A DNA stretch of 11,517 nucleotides from Polaribacter sp. (GCA_029245665.1 JAQWOW010000175.1:1-11517), one strand, 5' to 3'. Counted from the first letter of the stretch, positions 1 through 7,825 are shown. The notes: a model not told the origin generated them from the sequence alone. Translations and numbers: made by a program.

Positions 1-3000
1 GGGAATTCACCATCGTGTTTTAGCATTTCATAATACAGGCTTTCTTCTTGTATTTTAGAACGTTGATACATGGTTTCCATCGCTCCTAAAACACCTCCTC
101 TTTCTGTAATTCTGTCAAATTCTAACAAGACTGCTTCTTCAACTAAATCTGTGAGTTCTTCAATGATAAAAGCACCTTGTAATGGGTTTTCATTTTTAGT
201 TAATCCCAATTCTTTATTGATAATTAACTGAATAGCCATGGCTCTTCTCACAGAGTCTTCAGTAGGTGTCGTAATTGCTTCATCGTAGGCATTGGTATGT
301 AATGAATTGCAATTGTCATAGACAGCATATAAAGCTTGAAGTGTAGTTCTAATATCATTAAAATCAATTTCTTGTGCATGCAAGGAGCGACCAGAAGTTT
401 GAATATGATACTTGAGCATTTGTGCCCTTGTATTTGCTCGGTATTTATACTTTAATGCTTTGGCCCATATCTTTCTTGCTACACGTCCAATAACTGCGTA
501 TTCAGGGTCTAGTCCGTTGGAGAAGAAAAAGGATAGATTGGGTCCAAATTTATTAATATCCATACCTCTAGACAGGTAATATTCTACATAGGTAAACCCG
601 TTAGAAAGGGTGAGTGCCAACTGTGTTATTGGATTGGCACCCGCTTCAGCAATGTGGTATCCAGAAATTGAAACCGAATAGAAATTTCTTATTTGCTGTT
701 CTATAAAGTATTCTTGAACGTCACCCATCAATCGCAATGCGAATTCTGTTGAGAAAATACAGGTGTTTTGCGCTTGATCTTCTTTTAAAATATCTGCTTG
801 TACAGTCCCGCGAACTTGTTTTAAAGTATCAGTTTTTATTTTTGCATAGACATCATCTGGCAAAACTAAATCACCTGTTAGTCCAAGTAATAATAAGCCT
901 AATCCATTATTTCCTTCTGGTAATTTTCCTTGATAAAGAGGTCTTTTTAACCCTTTAGCATCATATGTTTTTTTAAATGCTGCTTCCACTGTTTTTTCTA
1001 ACTTGTGCTCTTTGATGTATTTCTCACAATTTTGATCTATGGCAGCATTCATAAAGAAGCCGAGTAGCATGGGAGCAGGACCATTAATTGTCATAGAAAC
1101 TGAGGTCATGTGATGACTTAAATCAAACCCAGAATATAACTTTTTAGCATCATCTAAACAACAAATAGAAACACCAGCATTCCCAATTTTACCGTAAATA
1201 TCTGGTCGGACTCCTGGGTCGTTTCCGTATAAAGTAACAGCATCAAAAGCAGTAGACAACCGTTTGGCCTTCAACCCAAAACTTACATAATGAAAACGTC
1301 TGTTGGTACGCTCTGGTCCGCCTTCACCAGCAAACATTCTGGTTGGGTCTTCGCCAGTTCTTTTAAAAGGATACAAGCCTGCAGTGAAAGGAAATTCTCC
1401 GGGCACATTTTCTTGTAAATTCCATTGTAATATATCGCCCCAAGCTTCATACTTGGGTAAGGAAATTTTAGGGATTTTAGATTGCGATAAAGACTCACTA
1501 TGTGTTTCTAAATTAATTTCTTTATTTCTTACTTTATATGTGTAAATAGGGTCTTTATAGCGTTGAATTTTTTCTTGCCAATTGAGAATAATTTCCCAGT
1601 TGTGAGAGTCAAAATCCATTTTTATTTTGTCAAACTGAGAGCATAATAATTTTATAAAAGGTACTTCGTCTTTTGAAGTATATTGTAATATTTTTTCTTG
1701 ATCTAAACCTGCTTTAGTCAATATATCTAAAGTTTTGATTGAAGTTGAGTCAATACTTATAATAGAGTCTATTGTTTTGTAGATTCCAAATAATTTTTGA
1801 GCAACTGCTACTTGATCGGTTGCTTTTTTATCATACCCTCTGTTACTTTCAGCAATTTCAGACAAATAGCGAACTCTTGCAGGAGGAATTACAAAAATTT
1901 TCTCGGTCATTCCTTCATTAATTTTCATATTGGATTTTAAATCAACGCCTGTTTTTTCTACCAATTTATCCATTACTGCTTTGTACAGCGAATTCATTCC
2001 TGGATCATTAAATTGTGACGCAATTGTTCCAAAAACAGGCAGATCATCTGTATGTAAATGCCATAAATTATTGTTACGCACATACTGTTTTTTTACATCA
2101 CGAATAGCATCTACAGCACCACGTTTGTCAAATTTATTAATGGCAACTAGGTCTGCAAAATCTAACATATCTATTTTCTCTAACTGAGTTGCCGCTCCAA
2201 ATTCAGGAGTCATCACATACAAAGAAGTGTCAGAGTGTTCAATGATTTCTGTGTCTGATTGCCCAATACCAGAGGTTTCTAGAATGATCAAATCAAATTC
2301 TGCAGCTTTTAAAACCTCAATGGCTTCATTTACATGTTTAGACAATGCTAAATTAGATTGGCGAGTTGCCAAAGAACGCATATAAACACGATTGTTATTG
2401 ATAGCATTCATTCTAATGCGGTCTCCTAATAAGGCACCTCCGGTTTTACGTTTAGAAGGATCTACAGAAATAAGTCCAATTGTTTTCTTTGGAAAGTCAA
2501 TCAAGAATCTACGAACCAATTCATCAACCAAACTAGATTTTCCAGAACCACCAGTTCCTGTAATTCCTAAAACAGGTGTGGTCGCTGATTTGTTTTTCTC
2601 ATGTATTTTAGCTAAAGATTCTCTAGCAATTTCAGGAAAATTTTCAGCAGAGGAGATAATTCTAGCAATACTGGCATTTTCTCTTTTTTTTAGCCCTCTT
2701 ACTTCATCATTTAAGACATCACCAATGGCAAAATCTGCGCTTTTTACCAAGTCATTTATCATTCCTTGCAAGCCTAATTTACGCCCATCATCTGGAGAAT
2801 ATATGCGTGTAATTCCATACTCCATTAATTCTTTGATCTCTTCTGGTAAAATAACACCACCTCCACCACCAAAAATTTTGATATGACCAGCGTTCTTCTT
2901 CTTTAATAAGTCGTACATGTATTTAAAATACTCGTTATGACCTCCTTGGTAAGAGGTTATTGCAATAGCATTAACATCTTCTTGAATGGCACAATTTACA

Positions 3001-3164
3001 ACATCTTCAACACTTCTGTCATGCCCTAAATGAATAACTTCAACACCGGTAGCTTGAATAATTCTACGCATAATATTAATGGCAGCATCATGCCCATCAA
3101 ATAAAGATGCAGCAGTTACGATTCTTACTTTATAGGTAGGTTTATAAGGTTTAATTTGTTTCAT
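1..3164 (-). CDS. icmF: Fused cobalamin-dependent acyl-CoA mutase (IcmF type), 3' end cut by window edge
   Basis: One uninterrupted leftward frame starts at ATG 3164-3162 and is still open at base 1, giving 1054 residues; family members run on for several tens of residues more. The order matches IcmF. First comes a B12-binding domain (about 10-140) with the cobalamin-ligand motif SLFDGHDAA (His25) and a Gly-rich FGGGGG. Next is a MeaB-like G3E GTPase (about 190-400) with P-loop GTGGSGKS (Lys209), ETSGIGQSD (296-304) and NKFD (343-346). The acyl-CoA mutase barrel follows from about 550, with PFKRTGEDPTRMFAGEG and GTVQADILKEDQAQN. The enzyme moves the carbon skeleton between isobutyryl-CoA and n-butyryl-CoA using adenosylcobalamin; the GTPase domain is the built-in chaperone for cofactor loading. 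At the two residues that separate the enzyme types it has Phe611 and Gln799, as isobutyryl-CoA mutases do, where methylmalonyl-CoA mutase has Tyr and Arg. Automated pipelines would probably label it methylmalonyl-CoA mutase family. It is cytoplasmic and divergent from hutU. Confidence 0.93.
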   Translation of the reverse strand, partial: MKQIKPYKPTYKVRIVTAASLFDGHDAAINIMRRIIQATGVEVIHLGHDRSVEDVVNCAIQEDVNAIAITSYQGGHNEYFKYMYDLLKKKNAGHIKIFGGGGGVILPEEIKELMEYGITRIYSPDDGRKLGLQGMINDLVKSADFAIGDVLNDEVRGLKKRENASIARIISSAENFPEIARESLAKIHEKNKSATTPVLGITGTGGSGKSSLVDELVRRFLIDFPKKTIGLISVDPSKRKTGGALLGDRIRMNAINNNRVYMRSLATRQSNLALSKHVNEAIEVLKAAEFDLIILETSGIGQSDTEIIEHSDTSLYVMTPEFGAATQLEKIDMLDFADLVAINKFDKRGAVDAIRDVKKQYVRNNNLWHLHTDDLPVFGTIASQFNDPGMNSLYKAVMDKLVEKTGVDLKSNMKINEGMTEKIFVIPPARVRYLSEIAESNRGYDKKATDQVAVAQKLFGIYKTIDSIISIDSTSIKTLDILTKAGLDQEKILQYTSKDEVPFIKLLCSQFDKIKMDFDSHNWEIILNWQEKIQRYKDPIYTYKVRNKEINLETHSESLSQSKIPKISLPKYEAWGDILQWNLQENVPGEFPFTAGLYPFKRTGEDPTRMFAGEGGPERTNRRFHYVSFGLKAKRLSTAFDAVTLYGNDPGVRPDIYGKIGNAGVSICCLDDAKKLYSGFDLSHHMTSVSMTINGPAPMLLGFFMNAAIDQNCEKYIKEHKLEKTVEAAFKKTYDAKGLKRPLYQGKLPEGNNGLGLLLLGLTGDLVLPDDVYAKIKTDTLKQVRGTVQADILKEDQAQNTCIFSTEFALRLMGDVQEYFIEQQIRNFYSVSISGYHIAEAGANPITQLALTLSNGFTYVEYYLSRGMDINKFGPNLSFFFSNGLDPEYAVIGRVARKIWAKALKYKYRANTRAQMLKYHIQTSGRSLHAQEIDFNDIRTTLQALYAVYDNCNSLHTNAYDEAITTPTEDSVRRAMAIQLIINKELGLTKNENPLQGAFIIEELTDLVEEAVLLEFDRITERGGVLGAMETMYQRSKIQEESLYYEMLKHDGEF

Positions 3165-3203
3165 TCGTAAATTTTATATTAAAATAGGATTTCAATTTAC
3201 GAA
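3164..3203. repeat. Perfect 10-bp inverted repeat at the icmF start
   Basis: TTCGTAAATT (3164-3173) and AATTTACGAA (3194-3203) are exact reverse complements separated by 20 bases, so the arm centres lie 30 bp apart, close to three helical turns. The left arm includes the first base of the icmF start codon. It could be an operator for a dimeric regulator placed between icmF and hutU, or, in icmF mRNA, a hairpin covering the translation start. The repeat itself is certain; its function is inferred. Confidence 0.6.
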
Positions 3204-3260
3204 ATTCTTAAAATAATATCAATTTTTTTGAATAGTTAATTATAGTAGGAAAAAAATAAA

Positions 3261-3268
3261 TACATTTG
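3261..3268 (+). promoter_or_regulatory. Probable -7 element of the hutU promoter
   Basis: TACATTTG matches the Bacteroidota sigma factor -7 consensus TAnnTTTG exactly and ends 25 bases before the hutU ATG, so the leader would be about 20 bases. No good TTG -33 element lies at the usual spacing (the nearest TTG is at 3228-3230, too far upstream), so the call rests on the -7 match and its position. Confidence 0.5.
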
Positions 3269-3293
3269 TTTTAGACATTAATATGAATTTTTT

Positions 3294-5282
3294 ATGACAT
3301 TTAAAGCTCAAATTCAGCAAGGAATTCCAGAGGTTTTGCCAACTAAAAAAGCCTATGAATTAGAAGTAAATCATGCTCCAAAGCGCAAAGAAATTTTATC
3401 TATTGCTGAAAAAAAATTAGCACTCAGAAATGCGTTGCGATATTTTGATGTCAAACATCATGCAGAATTGTTGCCAGAGTTTGCAGAAGAACTGCAAACA
3501 TATGGTCGTATTTATATGCATCGTTTTCGTCCGGAGTACAAAATGTATGCAAGACCAATTTCTGAGTACCCCGGTAGATGTGAACAAACCAAGGCTATTA
3601 TGTTAATGATTCAGAACAATTTAGATCCTGCAGTGGCACAACATCCGCATGAATTAATCACCTATGGAGGAAATGGGGCTGTTTTTCAGAATTGGGCACA
3701 GTATTTACTTACTATGAAGTACCTCTCTGAAATGACAGAGAAACAAACTTTGACAATGTACTCAGGGCATCCAATGGGGTTGTTTCCATCTAGCAAAAAT
3801 GCACCAAGAGTTGTGGTTACCAACGGAATGACGATTCCGAATTACTCACATCCAGAAGATTTAGAAAAAATGAATGCTCTGGGGGTTTCTCAATATGGAC
3901 AAATGACAGCAGGAAGCTATATGTATATTGGTCCACAGGGAATTGTACATGGCACAACAATTACCATTTTAAACGGATTTAGAAAAATAAAAAAAGACCC
4001 AAAAGGAAGTTTGTTTGTTACTTCAGGTTTGGGTGGGATGTCTGGAGCCCAACCAAAGGCTGGAAATATTGCCGGTTGTATTACTGTTTGCGCAGAGGTA
4101 AACCCTAAGATTACACAAGTGCGTTTAGATCAGGGTTGGATTGATGAAAAGTTGACAGATATAAATGCATTGGTGGTTAGAGTAAAATTAGCAAAAGAAA
4201 ACAGAGAAACAATATCTCTTGCTTATTTAGGGAATATTGTAGATGTCTGGGAGAAGTTTGATGTTGAAAATATTCCTATTGATTTAGGATCAGATCAAAC
4301 CTCCTTACACAATCCTTGGGCTGGAGGTTATTATCCAATAGGTATTTCTTTTGAAGAGGCAAATACCATGATGGCTGAAAACCCGCTATTGTTTAAAGAA
4401 AAAGTACAAGAAACCCTCCGAAGACACGTGAGAGCCATAAACAATCATACTGCAAAAGGCACCTATTTCTTTGATTATGGGAATGCCTTTTTATTAGAAT
4501 CAAGTAGAGCAGGTGCGGAAATCATGGGAGAAAACGGAATCGATTTCAGATATCAAAGCTATGTACAAGATAGTATGGGTCCTATGTGTTTTGATTATGG
4601 ATTTGGACCTTTTAGATGGGTTTGTGCCTCTGGAAACTCGGAAGATTTAAAAAAGACAGACATCATAGCTTGTGATGTTTTAGAAGAAATAAAAAAACAT
4701 TCTCCACCAGAGATTCAGCAGCAAATGGCAGATAATATGCAATGGATAAAAGGTGCTCAAGAAAATAAATTAGTAGTCGGTTCTCAGGCAAGAATTTTAT
4801 ATGCAGATGCAGAAGGAAGGATAAAAATAGCAAAAGCATTTAATAAGGCCATAAAAAAAGGAAAAATAGGGCCTGTTATTCTAGGAAGAGATCATCATGA
4901 TGTTTCAGGAACAGATTCTCCTTACAGAGAAACATCAAATATTTACGACGGATCAAGATTTACCGCAGATATGGCAATACAAAATGTTATTGGGGATAGT
5001 TTTAGAGGAGCAACATGGGTTTCTATTCACAATGGAGGTGGTGTAGGCTGGGGAGAAGTCATAAACGGTGGTTTTGGCATGCTTCTTGATGGATCTAAGT
5101 CAGCATCAAAGCGTTTGGAATCCATGCTTTTTTGGGATGTAAATAATGGAATCGCAAGGAGAAATTGGGCTCGAAATAACGAAGCTACTTTTGCCATTAA
5201 AAGAGCCATGAAGGTTGATAAAAACTTACAGGTTACAATTCCTAGTCTAGTTGATGACGCTCTTATAGATGCCATAACCTAA
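3294..5282 (+). CDS. hutU: Urocanate hydratase (urocanase), long form
   Basis: This is the second enzyme of histidine degradation: it hydrates urocanate to 4-imidazolone-5-propionate using tightly bound NAD+ as an electrophile. It is cytoplasmic. The 662-residue protein shows urocanase blocks along its length: YGGNGAVFQNWAQY and YSGHPMGLFP in the N-terminal part, TSGLGGMSGAQPKAGN in the NAD-binding core, FGPFRWVCASG with Cys444 at the place of the conserved active-site cysteine, and RDHHDVSGTDSPYRET plus HNGGGVGWGE near the C-terminus. It is about 100 residues longer than the classical proteobacterial HutU (about 555) and close in length to animal urocanases, as expected for the Bacteroidota branch. 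The start is the first in-frame ATG after the -7 element, and no Shine-Dalgarno is present. No other hut gene (hutH, hutI, hutG) is in the window, so the pathway is split across the genome. The DUF4136 lipoprotein gene begins 8 bases after its stop, suggesting cotranscription. Confidence 0.96.
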   Translation: MTFKAQIQQGIPEVLPTKKAYELEVNHAPKRKEILSIAEKKLALRNALRYFDVKHHAELLPEFAEELQTYGRIYMHRFRPEYKMYARPISEYPGRCEQTKAIMLMIQNNLDPAVAQHPHELITYGGNGAVFQNWAQYLLTMKYLSEMTEKQTLTMYSGHPMGLFPSSKNAPRVVVTNGMTIPNYSHPEDLEKMNALGVSQYGQMTAGSYMYIGPQGIVHGTTITILNGFRKIKKDPKGSLFVTSGLGGMSGAQPKAGNIAGCITVCAEVNPKITQVRLDQGWIDEKLTDINALVVRVKLAKENRETISLAYLGNIVDVWEKFDVENIPIDLGSDQTSLHNPWAGGYYPIGISFEEANTMMAENPLLFKEKVQETLRRHVRAINNHTAKGTYFFDYGNAFLLESSRAGAEIMGENGIDFRYQSYVQDSMGPMCFDYGFGPFRWVCASGNSEDLKKTDIIACDVLEEIKKHSPPEIQQQMADNMQWIKGAQENKLVVGSQARILYADAEGRIKIAKAFNKAIKKGKIGPVILGRDHHDVSGTDSPYRETSNIYDGSRFTADMAIQNVIGDSFRGATWVSIHNGGGVGWGEVINGGFGMLLDGSKSASKRLESMLFWDVNNGIARRNWARNNEATFAIKRAMKVDKNLQVTIPSLVDDALIDAIT

Positions 5283-5290
5283 AACTAATT

Positions 5291-5830
5291 ATGATGAAAA
5301 AAAGTATTTTTTTACTACTAAGTGTCTTTATATTGTCATCTTGTAATACAGTAAGAGTTGTTACAGATTACGATTCAAAAGTAGACTTTAAGGCCTATAA
5401 GACTTTCGCTTTTTATAAACCAGAAATTGACAAAGCCAAAATTTCAGATTTAGATAAAAAAAGAATTTTAAGAGCCATTGAAGCAGCCTTACTTGTGAAA
5501 GGATTTACGAAATCTGACTCGCCAGATATGTTGGTGGGTATTTTTGCAAAATCAAGAGAAAAGGTAAATGTAAGTCAGAATAATGTAGGTTTTGGTTGGG
5601 GGTGGAACCCGTGGATGATGAATAATATGAATGCGAATGTAAATGTTTCTCAATATTCAGAAGGAACTTTATTCATCGATTTTATAGACAAAGCAAAAAA
5701 AGAATTAATTTGGCAAGGAATAGGTACTGGGGCTTTGCGGATCCAAAATCGAGAAAAGAAAGAGAAGAGAATTAAAGAATTTGTGAATGAAATTATCGCT
5801 AAATTCCCTCCTGAGGTAAATAATCAATAA
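5291..5830 (+). CDS. DUF4136 family lipoprotein
   Basis: The 179-residue protein begins with a short basic and hydrophobic signal (MMKKSIFLLLSVFIL) and a lipobox LSSC, so Cys18 would be lipidated. No acidic run follows the Cys, giving no hint of surface export, so a periplasm-facing lipoprotein is the simplest reading. The body resembles DUF4136: a VVTDYDSKVDFKAYKTFAFY opening, then a helical stretch (DKKRILRAIEAALLVKGF) and a closing strand FIDKAKKELIWQGIGTG. A Gly/Trp/Asn/Met-rich segment (about 97-115) is flanked by two copies of VNVSQ (92-96 and 117-121). The molecular function of the family is not known. Translation could begin at either of the two adjacent ATG codons (5291 or 5294). It follows hutU by 8 bases and is probably carried on the same transcript, although nothing in it suggests a role in histidine breakdown. 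Confidence 0.85.
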   Translation: MMKKSIFLLLSVFILSSCNTVRVVTDYDSKVDFKAYKTFAFYKPEIDKAKISDLDKKRILRAIEAALLVKGFTKSDSPDMLVGIFAKSREKVNVSQNNVGFGWGWNPWMMNNMNANVNVSQYSEGTLFIDFIDKAKKELIWQGIGTGALRIQNREKKEKRIKEFVNEIIAKFPPEVNNQ

Positions 5831-5859
5831 TAGAAAACGTTGTTTATTGAGTGTTTTTT
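5824..5859 (+). terminator. Possible weak intrinsic terminator after the hutU-lipoprotein unit
   Basis: TCAATAA (5824-5830, containing the lipoprotein stop codon) pairs exactly with TTATTGA (5844-5850) across a 13-base loop, and a run of six T (5854-5859) follows after three bases. The stem is AT-rich and the T-run is not immediate, so this is a modest candidate. Confidence 0.4.
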
Positions 5860-5884
5860 CATAGATGAATTTTTAGTTAATAAA

Positions 5885-6058
5885 ATGTACAACAAAAGAA
5901 TACCTCTAGAAGAAGGGGATTACTATACAAATGAGCAAGGCTATAAAGTCTTTACAGAGCAGTATCATTTAAAAAGAGGGCATTGTTGTAAAAGTGGTTG
6001 CAAGCACTGCCCATATAACTACGATAAAAATACAGATAGTTCATTGTATAATTTCTAA
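5885..6058 (+). CDS. Small Cys-rich DUF5522 protein
   Basis: The 57-residue protein MYNKRIPLEEGDYY... carries the block VFTEQYHLKRGHCCKSGCKHCPY characteristic of DUF5522, split here as VFTEQYHLKRG followed by HCCKSGCKHCPY. Four cysteines lie in the pattern CC-x3-C-x2-C within 8 residues, which suggests a bound metal ion or Fe-S cluster; this is inference, as no function is established that I know of. There is no signal peptide, so it is likely cytoplasmic. The frame is open upstream to an ATG at 5840, but homology to the family begins after the methionine at 5885, and the extra 15 residues (MFIECFFIDEF...) overlap the candidate terminator, so 5885 is chosen. The gene lies 54 bases after the lipoprotein and 116 before the laminarinase. 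No clear promoter of its own is visible, so read-through from hutU is possible. Confidence 0.8.
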   Translation: MYNKRIPLEEGDYYTNEQGYKVFTEQYHLKRGHCCKSGCKHCPYNYDKNTDSSLYNF

Positions 6059-6118
6059 GAAAGAGGGTAATAGCAAGCAATTTCGTTGATGTATAGTAGA
6101 TGTATTGGTTCTTTTTTT

Positions 6119-6147
6119 TTGTAGTTTTAAATAAGGTGGTTTATTTG
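6119..6147 (+). promoter_or_regulatory. Probable promoter of the GH16 laminarinase gene
   Basis: TTG (6119-6121) is followed after 18 bases by TTTATTTG (6140-6147), which differs at one position from the -7 consensus TAnnTTTG. The spacing is normal for Bacteroidota promoters. The -7 element ends 27 bases before the ATG at 6175, matching the geometry at hutU and prmA, and it lies inside the upstream open frame (6100-6174), supporting the later start. Confidence 0.55.
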
Positions 6148-6174
6148 ATCAAAAATATAATCAATATAACTAAA

Positions 6175-7794
6175 ATGAAATATTATTTATTTTCCTTGAC
6201 CCTATTATATTCTTTATTTTCTTCTTCTCAAGTAGATATTCAAGACGATTTTGAAGGAAACGGGACAATAAATTCATGGTTTGGAGATGATTGTGCCCTA
6301 GACTCAGCTTTTTCTAATCCTTATATTGAGGGGATAAATACTTCTGATACGGTTTTAAAATATGTTGATACTGGTGGAAGTTATGCAAATGTTAGATTTG
6401 AATCTACAGAAAGTATAGACATCTCTGTTAAAAATACCTTCTCTTTTAAAATATATGTTCCTTCAAGTGGTATAACAGGAAATCAAACAAACCGTGTGTC
6501 TTTAAAATTACAAGACGGTACACTTGGTTCTCCATGGGTTACACAGAGTGAAATAATCAAACCAATTGTTTTAAATCAATGGCAAGAAGTTTCTTTTAAT
6601 TTTGAAACAGACAACTTCATCAATTTAGATCCAAGCTCACCAGACCCTATAACAAGGTCAGACTTCAATAGAGTTGTAATTCAGGTAAACGGAGAAGGGA
6701 ATACAGATCATGTAATTGCTTATATTGATGAAGTCTTGCATGAAGAAACAGACAGCAACTCCGGAGATGGAGGCAATTCTTCAAACCCAATATTTGATCA
6801 TTTAGTTTGGTCTGATGAGTTTAATGGGGCTGGAGCTATAGATAATAACAAGTGGTTTCATCAAACAAAACTTCCTTCCGGAGGGAGTTGGTACAACGGA
6901 GAAATACAGCATTACACCAACAGAGAAATAAATTCTTTTGAACGTGATGGTGCATTGAATTTAGTAGCTAAAAAGGAGTCTTTTACAGATCAAGGTCATA
7001 CAAAACAATATACCTCTGCAAGATTGAATTCTAAATTTGCATTTATGTATGGAAGAGTAGAGGTAAGGGCAAAGTTACCTCAAGGAATTGGAACATGGCC
7101 TGCAATTTGGATGTTAGGAAAGAATATTATAGAGCCTGGTGGATATTGGACAAATTCTCATGGAACTTTACCGTGGCCTGCTTGTGGTGAAATAGACATT
7201 ATGGAACATTGGGGTACGAATCAAAATTATGTTCAAAGTGCTATGCACACCCCTTCTAGCTATGGTGGTACAGTGAATCATGGAGGTAGATCGATTTCAA
7301 ACGTGTCTTCTGCATTTCATACATACGCACTAGAATGGTCTTCAGAAAAAATGGTTTTTAGTGTAGACGGAGTTGTTCATTACACATACAATCCTCCCGT
7401 AAAAAATACTGATACTTGGCCTTTTGATGCCGATCAGTATCTACTTTTAAATATTGCCATAGAACCAGGGGTGTCAAATACGTTTTCTCAAAGTACCATG
7501 GAAATTGATTATGTACGAGTGTATCAGGAATCTACGGCATCTTCTTTACGTTCACGTGCAAACGAAATAAAAATCTATCCGAATCTTATAAATGATAAAT
7601 TTACAATAAAAATACCAAGTACATTTATTGGAGCAGAAGGAACAATGTATTCAATTAATGGTAGTAAAGTGAAAACTTTTTTTATGAATGAATTAAAGAA
7701 AGATTTAGATTGCAAAAATTTAACAAAGGGTATTTACTTTTTGAAGTTAGAAACTGATGCTAAAGTTGGAACCTTTAAACTGGTTAAAAACTAA
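6175..7794 (+). CDS. Secreted GH16 beta-glucanase (laminarinase) with T9SS sorting domain
   Basis: The 539-residue enzyme probably cleaves beta-1,3-glucans such as algal laminarin outside the cell. A Sec signal (residues 1-18, MKYYLFSLTLLYSLFSSS) is followed by Gln19. Residues about 19-189 form a beta-sandwich-like region (DDFEGNG, KIYVPSSG, NRVSLKLQDG, VVIQVNGEGNTD) that is probably carbohydrate-binding; I do not assign a CBM number. A Ser/Gly/Asn linker (190-205) leads to the GH16 domain (about 209-451) with WSDEFNG, ALNLVAKK, GTWPAIWML and the catalytic signature EIDIME: nucleophile Glu339, Asp341, acid/base Glu344. The last 75 residues (464-539) resemble a type A T9SS sorting domain, from EIKIYPN to GIYFLKLETD and a terminal KLVKN. 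The frame extends upstream to an ATG at 6100, but that would place MYWFFFF before the signal peptide and across the promoter, so 6175 is chosen. No SusC/SusD-like genes are nearby, so it is not inside a visible polysaccharide utilisation locus. Confidence 0.93.
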   Translation: MKYYLFSLTLLYSLFSSSQVDIQDDFEGNGTINSWFGDDCALDSAFSNPYIEGINTSDTVLKYVDTGGSYANVRFESTESIDISVKNTFSFKIYVPSSGITGNQTNRVSLKLQDGTLGSPWVTQSEIIKPIVLNQWQEVSFNFETDNFINLDPSSPDPITRSDFNRVVIQVNGEGNTDHVIAYIDEVLHEETDSNSGDGGNSSNPIFDHLVWSDEFNGAGAIDNNKWFHQTKLPSGGSWYNGEIQHYTNREINSFERDGALNLVAKKESFTDQGHTKQYTSARLNSKFAFMYGRVEVRAKLPQGIGTWPAIWMLGKNIIEPGGYWTNSHGTLPWPACGEIDIMEHWGTNQNYVQSAMHTPSSYGGTVNHGGRSISNVSSAFHTYALEWSSEKMVFSVDGVVHYTYNPPVKNTDTWPFDADQYLLLNIAIEPGVSNTFSQSTMEIDYVRVYQESTASSLRSRANEIKIYPNLINDKFTIKIPSTFIGAEGTMYSINGSKVKTFFMNELKKDLDCKNLTKGIYFLKLETDAKVGTFKLVKN

Positions 7795-7825
7795 AATCAA
7801 TCTCTCTTTAAATTTTAGCTAAAAT
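7791..7825. repeat. Inverted repeat and palindrome between the convergent laminarinase and pyrF stops
   Basis: CTAAAAT (7791-7797, including most of the laminarinase stop) pairs with ATTTTAG (7812-7818) across 14 bases, enclosing the pyrF stop codon. The right arm also belongs to a 14-bp perfect palindrome, ATTTTAGCTAAAAT (7812-7825), inside the pyrF 3' end. With only 13 bases between the stop codons, this is the only candidate for a shared two-way terminator, but it is AT-rich and has no clean T-run on either strand. Confidence 0.35.

Noticed and set aside
737..2886. Several plus-strand open frames of 70-165 codons (737-958, 1303-1545, 1930-2187, 2392-2886) and a minus-strand frame at 1283-1498
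   Set aside because: They lie wholly inside the icmF coding sequence, which reads cleanly in one frame with family motifs throughout. Their translations show no recognisable domain and are shadows of that gene.
5027..5275. Minus-strand open frame of 82 codons
   Set aside because: It is antisense to the conserved C-terminal part of hutU, which contains HNGGGVGWGE; no motif or promoter supports it.
6100..6174. N-terminal extension of the laminarinase frame from ATG 6100
   Set aside because: It would put 25 extra residues before a normal signal peptide and would be transcribed from upstream of the promoter at 6119-6147.
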